Positions 1 to 11,435 of a DNA stretch of 64,000 nt are shown one piece after another. The translations under genes and the position numbers were made by a program. The stretch is from an uncultured Oscillospiraceae bacterium (GTDB taxonomy: Bacteria > Bacillota > Clostridia > Oscillospirales > Oscillospiraceae): assembly GCA_947628805.1 (NCBI GenBank), contig CANRBG010000001.1, positions 25,655-89,654 of the forward strand, read 5' to 3'. Below the pieces are notes generated by a model. That model did no database searches and was not told the origin of the DNA. It saw nothing but the letters and a program-made list of their open reading frames with translations. Each line of letters starts with the position of its first letter. The first letter of the stretch is position 1.

Positions 1-96
1 GGATACTACACCGTTGGCGTGTACGACGCCGACGAGGCGGACCGCTGGGCCGGGATCGTGGCCCTGGCGGACGAGACGATCGAGCGTTGGCAGTGA
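1..96 (+). CDS. HAD-family hydrolase, C-terminal end (partial)
   Basis: The first 31 codons run open from the window edge to TGA at 94-96. The visible residues include YYTVGVYD followed by an acidic stretch and end in ERWQ. This matches the last strand and helix of HAD-IA type phosphatases, where a Gly-Tyr-x-x-Val-Gly-Val-Tyr-Asp segment precedes the C-terminal helix. The catalytic motifs lie outside the window, so the substrate cannot be inferred. It sits 34 bases before thiN on the same strand and could share its transcript. Confidence 0.5.
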   Translation, partial: GYYTVGVYDADEADRWAGIVALADETIERWQ

Positions 97-130
97 CCGG
101 CAGACTTTACGGAAAGGCGGCGGTTAGGAT

Positions 131-775
131 ATGGCCCGGTGCGTGATCATCGGCGGCGCGGCGATAAAGGATTATGAGCGGATTCGGCAGACGCTGCGGG
201 CGGGAGACTTTTTCATCTTCTGCGACAGCGGTCTGTGCCATCTGGAAAAGCTGGGGGTCCGGCCCGATCTGGTGGTGGGGGATTTTGACTCCCACGCCGA
301 TCCCCATCTGCCGGTGGAGACCATCGTCCTGCCCAGCGTAAAGGACGATACCGATACGGTGTACGCCGCCCGGGAGGCCCTGAAGCGGGGATTTGACGAG
401 TTTCTGCTGCTGGGGGTCATCGGCGGGCGGCTGGATCACACCCTGGGGAATCTGGCCATCCTGCTGATGCTGGACGCCCGGGGAAAGCGGTGCGCGGCGA
501 TGGACGACTACAGCCGGGTGGAGGTGGTGTCCCGGGAGCCGGCCCGGGTGCGGCACGGCGAATACCCCTACTTCTCCCTTTTGAACATCACCGGCACGGC
601 AAAGGGCGTCACGGTCCGAAACGCCAAATACCCTTTGGCGGACGCGGAGATCACCTGCGAGTATCCCTACGGCGTGAGCAACGAGCCCCTGCCGGGAAAG
701 ACGGCGGAGATCACGGTCCGGGAGGGGAAGCTGCTGCTGGTCAAGGTGTTCCGGGACCTGGCCGCCGGCGAATGA
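131..775 (+). CDS. thiN: Thiamine pyrophosphokinase
   Basis: Transfers pyrophosphate from ATP to thiamine to make thiamine diphosphate in the cytoplasm. The 214-residue length is usual for the family. The family motifs are all visible: GDFDS at residues 50-54, KDDTD at 71-75 and GGRLDHTLGN at 98-107, which form the Mg-ATP and thiamine site. The C-terminal part resembles the thiamine-binding domain. It lies 26 bases upstream of a serine hydrolase gene on the same strand. No TPP riboswitch is visible in the short upstream gap. The assignment is firm because all motifs are intact. Confidence 0.93.
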   Translation: MARCVIIGGAAIKDYERIRQTLRAGDFFIFCDSGLCHLEKLGVRPDLVVGDFDSHADPHLPVETIVLPSVKDDTDTVYAAREALKRGFDEFLLLGVIGGRLDHTLGNLAILLMLDARGKRCAAMDDYSRVEVVSREPARVRHGEYPYFSLLNITGTAKGVTVRNAKYPLADAEITCEYPYGVSNEPLPGKTAEITVREGKLLLVKVFRDLAAGE

Positions 776-800
776 TACGGGTGCAAGGAGGTATGGGCTT

Positions 801-1709
801 ATGCGGCAAGTGGATCTGAGCGCGTTTATCGAGACGGTGCGGCGGAAAGACCTGGCGGTGCGGGGCATGCGGGTGTTCCGGGACGGCCAGCTGGCCGCCA
901 GCTATCAGCCAGGCCCGGAGCGGCGGCAGAACCAGTACTCAGGTACCAAGAGCTTTACCGCCACCGCCGTGGGCTTTGCCGTGCAGGAGGGGATGTTCTC
1001 CCTGGACGACCGGGTGCTGGACCACTTCCGGGCCGACGGGCCCGAGGCGCCGTCGGAAAATCTGCAAAAAATGACCTTGCGCCATCTGCTCACCATGTCC
1101 ATGGGGGTAGAGCAGCCGCTGCTGATGGGCGATATGCGGCCCAGAATGAAGGAGAAGGACTGGGTGAAGTTCGTGCTGCGGGCGCCCGTGGTCCACGAAC
1201 CGGGCAGCCTGTTCCGATATACCAACGCGGGGCCCTATCTGCTGGGCGTGCTGATCCAGCGCCTGTCCGGCATGTCCCTGGCGGCTTATCTCGGTCCACG
1301 CCTTTTCGAGCCTCTGGGGATACGGACGCCGGAGTATGAGCGGGACCCCATGGGCTACGACTTTGGCTCCAGCGGCATGTGCATGACGGTGTCCGAGTTT
1401 GCCAAGCTGGGGCTTTTGTACCTGCAAAAGGGCGTATACAACGGCGTCCGCCTGCTGGACGAGAGCTGGGTAGAGGCAGCCTCCGCGCCCCAGATCGAGA
1501 CGGACGAGGGCGACGGGGAGCTGGGCCGCCACTACGGATACCTGTTCTGGGTCATGCCGGACGGTATGTACCGGGCGGACGGCATGTACGGCCAGTACTG
1601 CGTGATCGTACCGAAAAAGAACGCGGTCATAACGATCAACTCCATGCAGGAGAAAAATACGAAGCAGATCCTGCGGGCCGCCCTGCGCACGGTCCTGCCC
1701 CAGCTGTGA
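801..1709 (+). CDS. Serine hydrolase, beta-lactamase class C/PBP fold
   Basis: A 302-residue protein of the beta-lactamase-related (Pfam Beta-lactamase) family. The nucleophile motif SxxK is S47-G-T-K50 and the second motif YxN is Y140-T-N142. The third motif, normally HxG or KTG, is not clear; the equivalent strand reads near GMYGQY. No signal peptide or membrane segment is visible, so a cytoplasmic esterase, amidase or peptidase is more likely than a true beta-lactamase. The ATG at 801 follows AAGGAGG at 785-791. It may be co-transcribed with thiN. Substrate unknown. Confidence 0.8.
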   Translation: MRQVDLSAFIETVRRKDLAVRGMRVFRDGQLAASYQPGPERRQNQYSGTKSFTATAVGFAVQEGMFSLDDRVLDHFRADGPEAPSENLQKMTLRHLLTMSMGVEQPLLMGDMRPRMKEKDWVKFVLRAPVVHEPGSLFRYTNAGPYLLGVLIQRLSGMSLAAYLGPRLFEPLGIRTPEYERDPMGYDFGSSGMCMTVSEFAKLGLLYLQKGVYNGVRLLDESWVEAASAPQIETDEGDGELGRHYGYLFWVMPDGMYRADGMYGQYCVIVPKKNAVITINSMQEKNTKQILRAALRTVLPQL

Positions 1710-1737
1710 GGGAAGGGCGCCGCCCCGGCGGTTTTCG

Positions 1738-1766
1738 TTGACAAAGCCGGTCTGATCCTGTACGCT
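1738..1766 (+). promoter_or_regulatory. Putative promoter for the GH127 gene
   Basis: A consensus -35 box TTGACA (1738-1743) is followed 17 bases later by TACGCT (1761-1766), a weak -10. It lies 31 bases upstream of the GH127 start. A small GC-rich dyad just before it (about 1719-1731, followed by GTTTTC) may end the preceding transcript. Confidence 0.5.
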
Positions 1767-1797
1767 GAGCACAGAAATATAACGGGGAGGTAACGCC

Positions 1798-3738
1798 ATG
1801 CGCGCACGTCCAGAGCCCATCGGATTGAAAGATATATCCATCCACGACGCCTTCTGGGACCGCTATACCCGCCTTGTGCCGGAGAAGATGCTGCCCTATC
1901 AGTGGCAGGCATTGAACGACCTGGTGCCGGACGCGGAACCCAGCCACTGCATCGAAAACCTGCGCATCGCCGCCGGCGAGGCGGCCGGCCATTTCCACGG
2001 TTTCGTGTTCCAGGACACGGACATCGCCAAGTGGCTGGAGGCGGCGGCCTATACCCTGGCCTGGCGGCCTGACCCGGCGCTGGAGGCTCTGGCCGACCAG
2101 GCCATTGCGCTCATCGGCCGGGCCCAGGAGCCGGACGGCTATCTGGACAGCTATTTCACCATCGAGGCCCCGAACAGCAGGTTCCGCAACCTGCGCTACG
2201 GCCACGAGCTCTATACCGCCGGCCATATGATCGAGGCGGCGGTGGCCTATTACCAGGTCACGGGCAAGCGGCGCTTTTTGGACATCATGTGCCGCACGGC
2301 GGATCTGATCTGCCGGGTCTTCCGCACGGAGGAATTCCGCTCCGCCTACCCGGGCCACGAGGAGATCGAGCTGGCTTTGATCCGGCTGTACGCCGTTACC
2401 GGCAAACGGGACTATCTGGATATGGCCCGTGAATTTGTGGACCGCCGGGGCGCCGACCCGGATTACTTTGCCCATGAGGCGGCCCACCCCGACTGGATCC
2501 CTTTCTTCGGCCAGACCCGGGACGAGCGGGTGGACACGAAATACCACCAGTGCCACATGCCGGTGCGGGAGCAGACCGCCGCCGAGGGCCACGCGGTGCG
2601 GGCGGTGTATCTGCTGACCGCCATGGCGGATCTGGCATGGGAATACCAGGACCAGACCCTGGACGATGCCTGCCGGCGGCTTTATGAGAACATCACCCAG
2701 CGGCGGATGTACGTGACCGGTGGCATCGGTTCGTCGGGCGTCATGGAGCGGTTCACCGCGGACTTCGATCTGCCCAACGACGCCGCCTATGCCGAGAGCT
2801 GCGCCTCCATCGGCCTGGCTATGTTCTGCCGACGGATGGTCCAGAACACCCGGGACGGCCGCTACGCCGACACCATGGAGCGGGCCCTGATGAACACCGT
2901 CACCGCCGGGGTGGCCCTGACCGGGGACGCTTTTTTCTACGTCAACCCCCTGTCCGTCTGGCCGGACAACTGCCTGGAGGACACCTCCATGGCCCATGTC
3001 AAGCCCGTGCGGCAAAAGTGGTTTGGCTGCGCCTGCTGCCCGCCCAATATCGCCCGCACTTTCGCCTCTCTGGGCCAGTACGCCGCGCTGACCGCCCCGG
3101 AGGGGATATGGCTGAACCTGTTTTTCACCGGCCGGCTCACCGCCGTTCTGGGCGGCCAGCCGGTGGAGATCGAATGCCAGACCGCCTTCCCCTTCGATGG
3201 GTCGGTCACGCTCCGCGTCCACGCCGCCGCGCCGGCCAATGGGGCGATCGCCCTGCGGCTGCCCGCCTACGCCAAGGACCCGGCGGTCCTGCGAAACGGC
3301 GCGGCCGCCGCCCCCCGTCTGGAGAAGGGCTACCTCTATCTGGACGGCCCCTGGCAGGACGACACGGTCCAATACGGCTTTTCCATGCCGGCCCGCTTCG
3401 TCTGGGCCGATCCCCGGCTCCGGGCGGACACGGGCCGGGCCGCCGTGATGAAGGGCCCGCTGGTCTACTGCCTGGAGGAGATCGACAACGGAGACGATCT
3501 GGCGGCCCTGTCCGTGGATACGTCCGCCGGGCTCGTCGAGAGCTATGATCCCGCTCTGCTGGGGGGCACGGCGGTGATCCGGGCCAAAGGCAAACGGCTC
3601 GCCGCAGCGGCGGACGGGGCCCTCTATCGGGACGCGCCCCCCGCCGAGACGCCGGCGGAGCTGACATTCGTTCCCTACTGCTTCTGGGGCAATCGAGGCC
3701 CCGGAGAGATGCAGGTCTGGACCAGGACCTGCTCCTGA
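1798..3738 (+). CDS. Beta-L-arabinofuranosidase, glycoside hydrolase family 127
   Basis: Releases terminal L-arabinose from beta-linked arabinofuranosides. The 646-residue protein has no signal peptide and so acts in the cytoplasm on imported oligosaccharides. The zinc/cysteine catalytic site known from HypBA1 of Bifidobacterium is fully conserved: E317, E333-S-C335 and C411-A-C413-C414-P-P-N. The 16-residue gap from E317 to E333 equals that between Glu322 and Glu338 of HypBA1, and C413/C414 match Cys417 (nucleophile) and Cys418. The ATG follows GGGGAGG. It heads the arabinan locus and precedes a YesL gene that has its own promoter. An acetylated or methylated sugar is possible, since the family is diverse, but the catalytic set favours beta-L-Araf. 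Confidence 0.9.
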   Translation: MRARPEPIGLKDISIHDAFWDRYTRLVPEKMLPYQWQALNDLVPDAEPSHCIENLRIAAGEAAGHFHGFVFQDTDIAKWLEAAAYTLAWRPDPALEALADQAIALIGRAQEPDGYLDSYFTIEAPNSRFRNLRYGHELYTAGHMIEAAVAYYQVTGKRRFLDIMCRTADLICRVFRTEEFRSAYPGHEEIELALIRLYAVTGKRDYLDMAREFVDRRGADPDYFAHEAAHPDWIPFFGQTRDERVDTKYHQCHMPVREQTAAEGHAVRAVYLLTAMADLAWEYQDQTLDDACRRLYENITQRRMYVTGGIGSSGVMERFTADFDLPNDAAYAESCASIGLAMFCRRMVQNTRDGRYADTMERALMNTVTAGVALTGDAFFYVNPLSVWPDNCLEDTSMAHVKPVRQKWFGCACCPPNIARTFASLGQYAALTAPEGIWLNLFFTGRLTAVLGGQPVEIECQTAFPFDGSVTLRVHAAAPANGAIALRLPAYAKDPAVLRNGAAAAPRLEKGYLYLDGPWQDDTVQYGFSMPARFVWADPRLRADTGRAAVMKGPLVYCLEEIDNGDDLAALSVDTSAGLVESYDPALLGGTAVIRAKGKRLAAAADGALYRDAPPAETPAELTFVPYCFWGNRGPGEMQVWTRTCS

Positions 3739-3745
3739 GGCCGGT

Positions 3746-3774
3746 TTGACAACGGTCTGAAACGGGGATATAAT
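3746..3774 (+). promoter_or_regulatory. Strong sigma-A promoter of the yesL-like gene
   Basis: Perfect consensus boxes: TTGACA at 3746-3751 and TATAAT at 3769-3774, separated by 17 bases. The expected start of transcription leaves a leader of about 50 bases before the ATG at 3833. Confidence 0.85.
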
Positions 3775-3832
3775 GCGGATATAAGCGCATTTAACGCGTG
3801 AAAGAGCATGATCAAACGAAAAGAGACGAGCC

Positions 3833-4507
3833 ATGAAGAGACTTTTTGATCTGGACAACCCCGTCATGCGGGCCTTGGGCAAGCTGTACGATCTGATGAT
3901 CGCCAACGTCTTGTTTCTGGTGTGTTCTCTGCCGGTGCTGACCTTCGGAGCGTCCCTGGCCGCCATGACGAAGGTGACCCAGGATATCGTGCGCGAGACC
4001 GGCTCCGGGACGGCCAGGACGTTTTTCCGCGCCTTTCGGTCCAACTTCCGGCAGGCCACCGTCCTGTGGCTGATCCTGGCGGCGTTTTTTGTCTGTACAG
4101 TCTGCAATCTTGTGCTCATCGACACCTATCTCACCGGTACGGCCGCCCAGGTGATGCGAGTGGCGCTGATCATGTTCGCGGTGGTCGTGGTAGCGGTTGC
4201 CTGCTACATGTTCCCGCTTCTGGTCCGCTATGAGAACACCCTGCTTGCCCACTGCCGCAACGCGCTCATACTGACCGGCGCGAAGCTGCCCCGGACCGTG
4301 TGTCTGGTGGTCCTGACGCTGCTGCCCGCCGCGCTGGCCTACTACTCCCTGGCGTCGTTTTTGCGGATATCGCTGCTGTTTTCCGTGATCGGCTTTGCCG
4401 GACTGAATTACCTGTGCAGCCTGCTGCTCCGGCCCGTCATGGCCCAGTTGGAGAAAGACCAGACCCCGGCGGCGGAGGAAAAAGAGGACGCGGAGACGCC
4501 GGCATAA
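3833..4507 (+). CDS. YesL family membrane protein (DUF624)
   Basis: A 224-residue integral membrane protein with about five hydrophobic segments. The N-terminal region, with a start like MKRLFDLDNP followed by GKLYDLMIANVLFLVCSLPV and a TFGAS element, is the hallmark of DUF624/YesL. Members sit almost always beside sugar ABC transporters and glycosidases that import complex plant sugars. That fits this place between GH127 and the arabinose transporter, but no biochemical role is established. It has its own consensus promoter and ends at the bidirectional terminator shared with the convergent GH51 gene. The C-terminal 15 residues are acidic and probably cytoplasmic. Confidence 0.85.
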   Translation: MKRLFDLDNPVMRALGKLYDLMIANVLFLVCSLPVLTFGASLAAMTKVTQDIVRETGSGTARTFFRAFRSNFRQATVLWLILAAFFVCTVCNLVLIDTYLTGTAAQVMRVALIMFAVVVVAVACYMFPLLVRYENTLLAHCRNALILTGAKLPRTVCLVVLTLLPAALAYYSLASFLRISLLFSVIGFAGLNYLCSLLLRPVMAQLEKDQTPAAEEKEDAETPA

Positions 4508-4530
4508 GCGCCGTACGACCATGCAAACAA

Positions 4531-4576
4531 GGCCCGGAATGCGCTCAGCGCATTCCGGGCCTTTGCCGGTTTTTTC
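4531..4576. terminator. Bidirectional rho-independent terminator
   Basis: A perfect 14-base inverted repeat (GGCCCGGAATGCGC at 4531-4544, complement at 4548-4561) with a 3-base loop. A T-rich run follows on the + side (4571-4576). It lies between the convergent yesL-like and GH51 genes and can serve both. Confidence 0.85.
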
Positions 4577-4591
4577 TGTTTTTATAACAGT

Positions 4592-7556
<2,965 letters not shown>

Positions 7557-7560
<4 letters not shown>

Positions 7561-8426
7561 CCTTTGACCGCGCCGGCCGTCATGCCTTCCACGATGAACC
7601 GCTGGGCGAACAGGTAGATCAGCAGCAGCGGCAGTATCGCGAAGCAGGAACCGGTGATCATCAGGTCGTAGTTGTTGCCGTAGGGGGACCAGAGGGTGTT
7701 CAGACCGATGGGGACGGTGTACTTGTTGGCGTCAGAGATCACCAGCATCGGCCACAGCAGGGCGTTCCACGCGCCCATGCCGGTCAGCACCGCCATGGAG
7801 GCGTAGGCCGGCTTCATGATGGGCATCACGATGCGGAAGAAGATGCCGTACTCCGTGCAGCCGTCCAGACGGGCCGTCTCCAGCAGGTCTTTGGGCACGT
7901 TGGTCAAAAACTGCCGGAAGAAGAACACCGCGCTCATGTTGACCAAAAACGGCAGCATGACGCCCGCGTAGGTGTTGCGCAGGCCCATGGCGTTGATCTG
8001 GGTGTACATGGGGAGCATCAGGATCTCCAGGGGCACCATCATGACCAGCAGCACGCACATGAACAGGGCGTTTTTGCCCTTGAAGTCGTACTTGGCGAAG
8101 CCGTAGGCCACCATGGACGACAGCAGCAGCGTCAGACCACCCTGGACCAGAACGATCATCAGGCTGTTGCGGTACCAGATGAAGTAGTTGTGTGGATTGT
8201 ACTCGCCGTTGGACATGATGCCGGTGAACAGATAGCGCCAGGCCTTGACGTGCAGCAGTTCAAAGGTGGGATTCAGGTTCAGGCCGCTGACGAACAGCTC
8301 CGCGCCGCCCTTGAAGGTACCCAGCAGCAGCGCGTACAGCGGGATCAGAAACAGGACGCACAAAATGGCGAAGAATATCGTGAGCAGCGCGGTCCCTACG
8401 GGACGGCTTCCAACTTTCTCGTTCAT
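7557..8426 (-). CDS. Sugar ABC transporter permease (MalG/AraQ type)
   Basis: A 289-residue inner-membrane subunit of a CUT1-class carbohydrate importer with six predicted helices. The cytoplasmic EAA loop is visible in the segment LLETARLDGCTEYGIF, which docks on the ATPase. It follows the other permease by one base and ends overlapping the GH43 start. No ATP-binding subunit is encoded nearby, as is common for Firmicutes CUT1 systems that share an MsmX/UgpC-type ATPase. The context of arabinosidases suggests arabino-oligosaccharides, like AraNPQ of Bacillus. Confidence 0.9.
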
Positions 8427-8427
8427 G

Positions 8428-9624
8428 TCAGTCCTCCTTCTTCCTGCCGATCGTGCCGGTGACCCACAGCTGCAGCACGGTGACGATCATGGCGCCGACC
8501 AGCAGCACCAGGCCCACCGCGGAGGCGAAGCCGAGGCGGTCCACCTGCTCGAAGCCGTAGCGGTACAGGTAACCGACGATGGTGAGGCCGTAGTTCTTCG
8601 GGGAGTTGTTGCCGCCGAAGATCATGTAGCTCTCGGTGAACATCGACAGGCCCGCGTAGATGGAGATGGTCAGCACGTAGATGGTGGTGGGCTTCAGCAG
8701 CGGCAGACTGATCTTGGTGAACTTCTGCCAGTTGGTGCAGCCGTCCAGCGTGGCCGCCTCATAAAGCTCCGTGGGGATGGACTTCAGGCCGGCCATGTAA
8801 TAGAGCATATTCATGCCCGTCCACCGCCAGAAACACAGCAGCACCATGGCGAACATGGACCCGCTGGCGGTCTTCAGCCAGGCGATGGGCTCCAGGCCGA
8901 ACAGACCCCGCAGCTGGTTCATCATGGCGCCGTCCAGCTCGGAGAACATCATCCGGAAGATGATACCGGCCACCACGACGGAGCACAGCACCGGCATGAA
9001 GGCGATGGTCTTGAAAAGTCCGCCCGTCTTTGCCATCTTGGACTCGGTCAGGTATGCCAGCAGCATGGGCACCGGGACCAGGATCGCGCAGGTCAGGACC
9101 ATGTATATCACGGAGTTTTTCACGGCGGTGTGGAAGTTTTTGTTGGCGAACAGGTTTTTATAGTTTTCAACGCCGATAAACTTGCTCCCCGCGCCGGTGA
9201 CCTCCTGGAAGCTCATCTTGATGGTGGTGAGCAGCGGGTATGTAAAGAACAGAAGGAACGTGATGATAAAGGGCGCGATGAACACGAACGGGGCGATCTT
9301 CTGGTTATACAAAAGCTCCCGGTTCATGGCCACATATCCCACGATCATCGCTATACCAAGCAGCATGACCCACAGCCGCCTGCGGACGATCATGAACCAC
9401 AGGTTCTGGAGGGCCGAATAGCTCTGCCCCTCCTCCAGCGCGCCAAAGAAATAGTCGCCAAGGTCGCCGTGCTGATCGTAAGCGGCGTCGAAGCGGACGG
9501 CCTTACCCTGGAGGGAGAACAGAGCGACAATGCCTACGATGAACACGATAATGCCCAGGATCAAAAGTAAGGTTGCCCGATGGCCTTCCTTCTTTTTGAT
9601 CGTTGCGATCGATTGATCTTGCAT
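8428..9624 (-). CDS. Sugar ABC transporter permease (MalF/AraP type)
   Basis: Partner permease of the CUT1 importer. At 398 residues it is longer than the usual 290-300, because about 100 extra N-terminal residues carry two additional hydrophobic segments (residues about 18-40 and 70-90) before the conserved core that begins near FVFIAPFIITFLLFF. The EAA loop is in ELYEAATLDGCTNWQKF. The ATG is at 9624. The 141-base gap to the upstream binding-protein gene holds three hairpins (see that entry), which probably lower expression of the permeases relative to the binding protein. Confidence 0.9.
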   Translation of the reverse strand: MQDQSIATIKKKEGHRATLLLILGIIVFIVGIVALFSLQGKAVRFDAAYDQHGDLGDYFFGALEEGQSYSALQNLWFMIVRRRLWVMLLGIAMIVGYVAMNRELLYNQKIAPFVFIAPFIITFLLFFTYPLLTTIKMSFQEVTGAGSKFIGVENYKNLFANKNFHTAVKNSVIYMVLTCAILVPVPMLLAYLTESKMAKTGGLFKTIAFMPVLCSVVVAGIIFRMMFSELDGAMMNQLRGLFGLEPIAWLKTASGSMFAMVLLCFWRWTGMNMLYYMAGLKSIPTELYEAATLDGCTNWQKFTKISLPLLKPTTIYVLTISIYAGLSMFTESYMIFGGNNSPKNYGLTIVGYLYRYGFEQVDRLGFASAVGLVLLVGAMIVTVLQLWVTGTIGRKKED

Positions 9625-9643
9625 TGTTTCTTCCCCTTTCCGC

Positions 9644-9743
9644 GCGCATCGCTCGCGATGCGCAGATTCTCGCGCGGCGTCCGTCCCGGGCAGAGGCGAA
9701 AGACGCGCTATATAAAGCGCATGGGAGCGCTAAGGCTCCCATG
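9644..9743 (-). repeat. Three tandem hairpins between binding protein and permease genes
   Basis: In leftward reading order: CATGGGAGC at 9735-9743 pairs with 9720-9728 (9 base pairs, 6-base loop), GCGCT at 9716-9720 pairs with 9705-9709, and GCGCATCGC (9644-9652) pairs with 9655-9663 (perfect 9 base pairs, 2-base loop). None carries a clear T-tract. They look like an mRNA processing or attenuation region that sets binding-protein to permease ratios. Confidence 0.6.
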
Positions 9744-9765
9744 CATGCAAGGGTGTCTTCAGAGA

Positions 9766-11061
9766 TCAGAACAGATCGCTGTCAATAGCGTCCTGCGCAT
9801 CCTCCAGAGCCGTCGCGGTGTCGACGCCGTCAACATAGACCTCGTTCCACAGAGTGGTGCCAAGGTAGTTGTTGATGGTGGGGCTGATGCTGGTGGACTG
9901 GATGTAGCCGATCTCGTCCTTCATGGGCAGCAGCGCGTCGATGGGATAGCCGATGAAGTACTGGTTGAACTTGTTGTCGTCGGTCTTCATGATGGAGTCG
10001 TCGTCCCAAATGGAGGTGTTGCAGGGGTCGAAGCCCAGGACCTCCCAGATCTGCGCCTCGCCCTCGGGAGCGATCTTGGCGTAGACCAGGAACTCGGCGG
10101 CCAGATCGGGGTCAGTGCCGTTGGCATACACCACGGTGCCGGTACCGCCCTGGCCGATGGAGCGCATCTGGCCCTCCTCGAACACGGGAGCGGGAGCGAC
10201 CACGTAGCGATCCTTGCAGGACTCGCCGATCTCATCGGTGAAGCGGCTCATGAACCAGAAGGGCATGATCACGCTGGCGATCTTGTTGTTGGCGATGTAG
10301 GCCTTGCCCTCCTCGGTGTCGGGCTGGCCGCCGGGGCAGGTCTCGCAGATACCGGCCTCCAGCCAGGACTTCTGGGTATCGATGACCTTGGCCACCTCTT
10401 CGGTGTTGATCAGGGCCTCGGTGCCGGTCTCATCCTGCCAGTCGGTGCCCAGCTGGGCGAGCATCAGGGAGGCGACCCACTGGGTGCTGGTCTCCACGGT
10501 GCCCATCCAGGCGTCGGGATCGGCTTCCTTCAGGGCGACGCCCGCGTTGTACCAGTCGTCCCAAGTCTTGATGTCTTCATAGTTGACGCCGGCGGACTCC
10601 AGCAGCTCCTTGTCATAGAAGGAGACCATCGCGCCCACGTGCAGAGGAGCGCCATAGTACTTGCCGTCCTTGGCGTAGATCTCCAGACGGGCCTTGACCA
10701 GGTCGTCCATGTAGGGGCTCAGAGCGTCGGTCAGGTCGACCAGCTTATCGCTGTAAGCCAGCACGTTGGGGAACTGGCCCAGCTCCACGTCGCAGATGTC
10801 GGGCGCGCCTTCGTCGGCCTGCAGAGCGACCTTCAGTTTGTTGTGCATGTCGTCATAGCCCAGAGTGGTCACTTCGATCTCGATCTGACGATCAGGATTC
10901 TCCGCGTTCCAACGCTCGGCGGCCTTTTCAAAGAACTCCTGATGCTGGGCGATGAACGTCCACATCGTGAGCTTGGTCGCTCCGCCGTCATCGGCAAAAG
11001 CCACCGGGGCCAGAGTGAGAACCATGCACAGGACCAAAACCATTGCAAAGACTCTCTTCAT
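9766..11061 (-). CDS. Sugar ABC transporter substrate-binding protein (family 1)
   Basis: A 431-residue extracellular solute-binding protein of the MalE/AraN class. The signal peptide is residues 1-23 (MKRVFAMVLVLCMVLTLAPV then AFA) with a likely cut before DD. There is no lipobox cysteine at the cut, which is unusual for a Gram-positive binding protein that must stay at the membrane. The mature start KLTMWTFIAQHQEFFEKAA is typical of the family. It is the first gene of the leftward arabinose operon, preceded by AAGGAGG and a good promoter at 11235-11264. The ligand is inferred to be an arabino-oligosaccharide from its neighbours only. Confidence 0.9.
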   Translation of the reverse strand: MKRVFAMVLVLCMVLTLAPVAFADDGGATKLTMWTFIAQHQEFFEKAAERWNAENPDRQIEIEVTTLGYDDMHNKLKVALQADEGAPDICDVELGQFPNVLAYSDKLVDLTDALSPYMDDLVKARLEIYAKDGKYYGAPLHVGAMVSFYDKELLESAGVNYEDIKTWDDWYNAGVALKEADPDAWMGTVETSTQWVASLMLAQLGTDWQDETGTEALINTEEVAKVIDTQKSWLEAGICETCPGGQPDTEEGKAYIANNKIASVIMPFWFMSRFTDEIGESCKDRYVVAPAPVFEEGQMRSIGQGGTGTVVYANGTDPDLAAEFLVYAKIAPEGEAQIWEVLGFDPCNTSIWDDDSIMKTDDNKFNQYFIGYPIDALLPMKDEIGYIQSTSISPTINNYLGTTLWNEVYVDGVDTATALEDAQDAIDSDLF

Positions 11062-11234
11062 TTTGGATATACCCTCCTTAAAAATATATTGATGAGCTTT
11101 CTCCGCTCAACAATCCTGTCGAAAAGCCCCCTCTCGAGGGGCGCCAGCCGCGCCGCGTCCCGGCGGAAAGGATTTTCCTATTTATTCCAATTCAATGATA
11201 TGTACTCTTTTTTGGCCCGACCATCATTAATGCA

Positions 11235-11264
11235 AGTATAATACACAAAAACCCTCTTCGTCAA
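11235..11264 (-). promoter_or_regulatory. Promoter of the arabino-oligosaccharide transporter operon
   Basis: On the minus strand, TTGACG (11264-11259) and TATACT (11240-11235) with an 18-base spacer. The leader is about 170 bases long before the binding-protein ATG. Confidence 0.65.
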
Positions 11265-11354
11265 CCCTTTTTGTTTTGCGATTTCCACAAATATTGCATG
11301 AAATCGACCGCCGGTCCTTTCGCCGTCCGGGCGGGGCGTTCTCGCCGGATCCGC

Positions 11355-11383
11355 TTGCAATCAGGCGGTCCGCATGATAAAAT
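11355..11383 (+). promoter_or_regulatory. Promoter of the GH43-GH51 pair
   Basis: TTGCAA (11355-11360) and TAAAAT (11378-11383) separated by 17 bases, about 50 bases upstream of the GH43 start at 11436. Confidence 0.6.
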
Positions 11384-11435
11384 GCGGTTTGAAACGGTAT
11401 TGCTTTTTCAATCATAGCGCCCGGAGGGACGATAT

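Larger units (their letters stand above)
11062..11435. other. Divergent intergenic region of the arabinose locus
   Basis: A 374-base AT-richer gap between the leftward transporter operon and the rightward GH43-GH51 pair. It holds one promoter for each direction (separate entries) and, in the leftward leader, a GC hairpin around CCCCTCTCGAGGGG at 11126-11139. No regulator gene is present. I see no clear direct-repeat operator of the AraR or LacI type. Confidence 0.6.

Noticed and set aside
1636-4125. An open frame of over 800 codons on the minus strand opposite the GH127 gene
   Set aside because: It mirrors the codon structure of the real gene in high-GC DNA, has no ribosome site or recognisable domain, and the plus-strand product has a full set of catalytic residues. 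The same holds for long opposite-strand frames across 15936-19370, 45027-48281 and 48179-50422.
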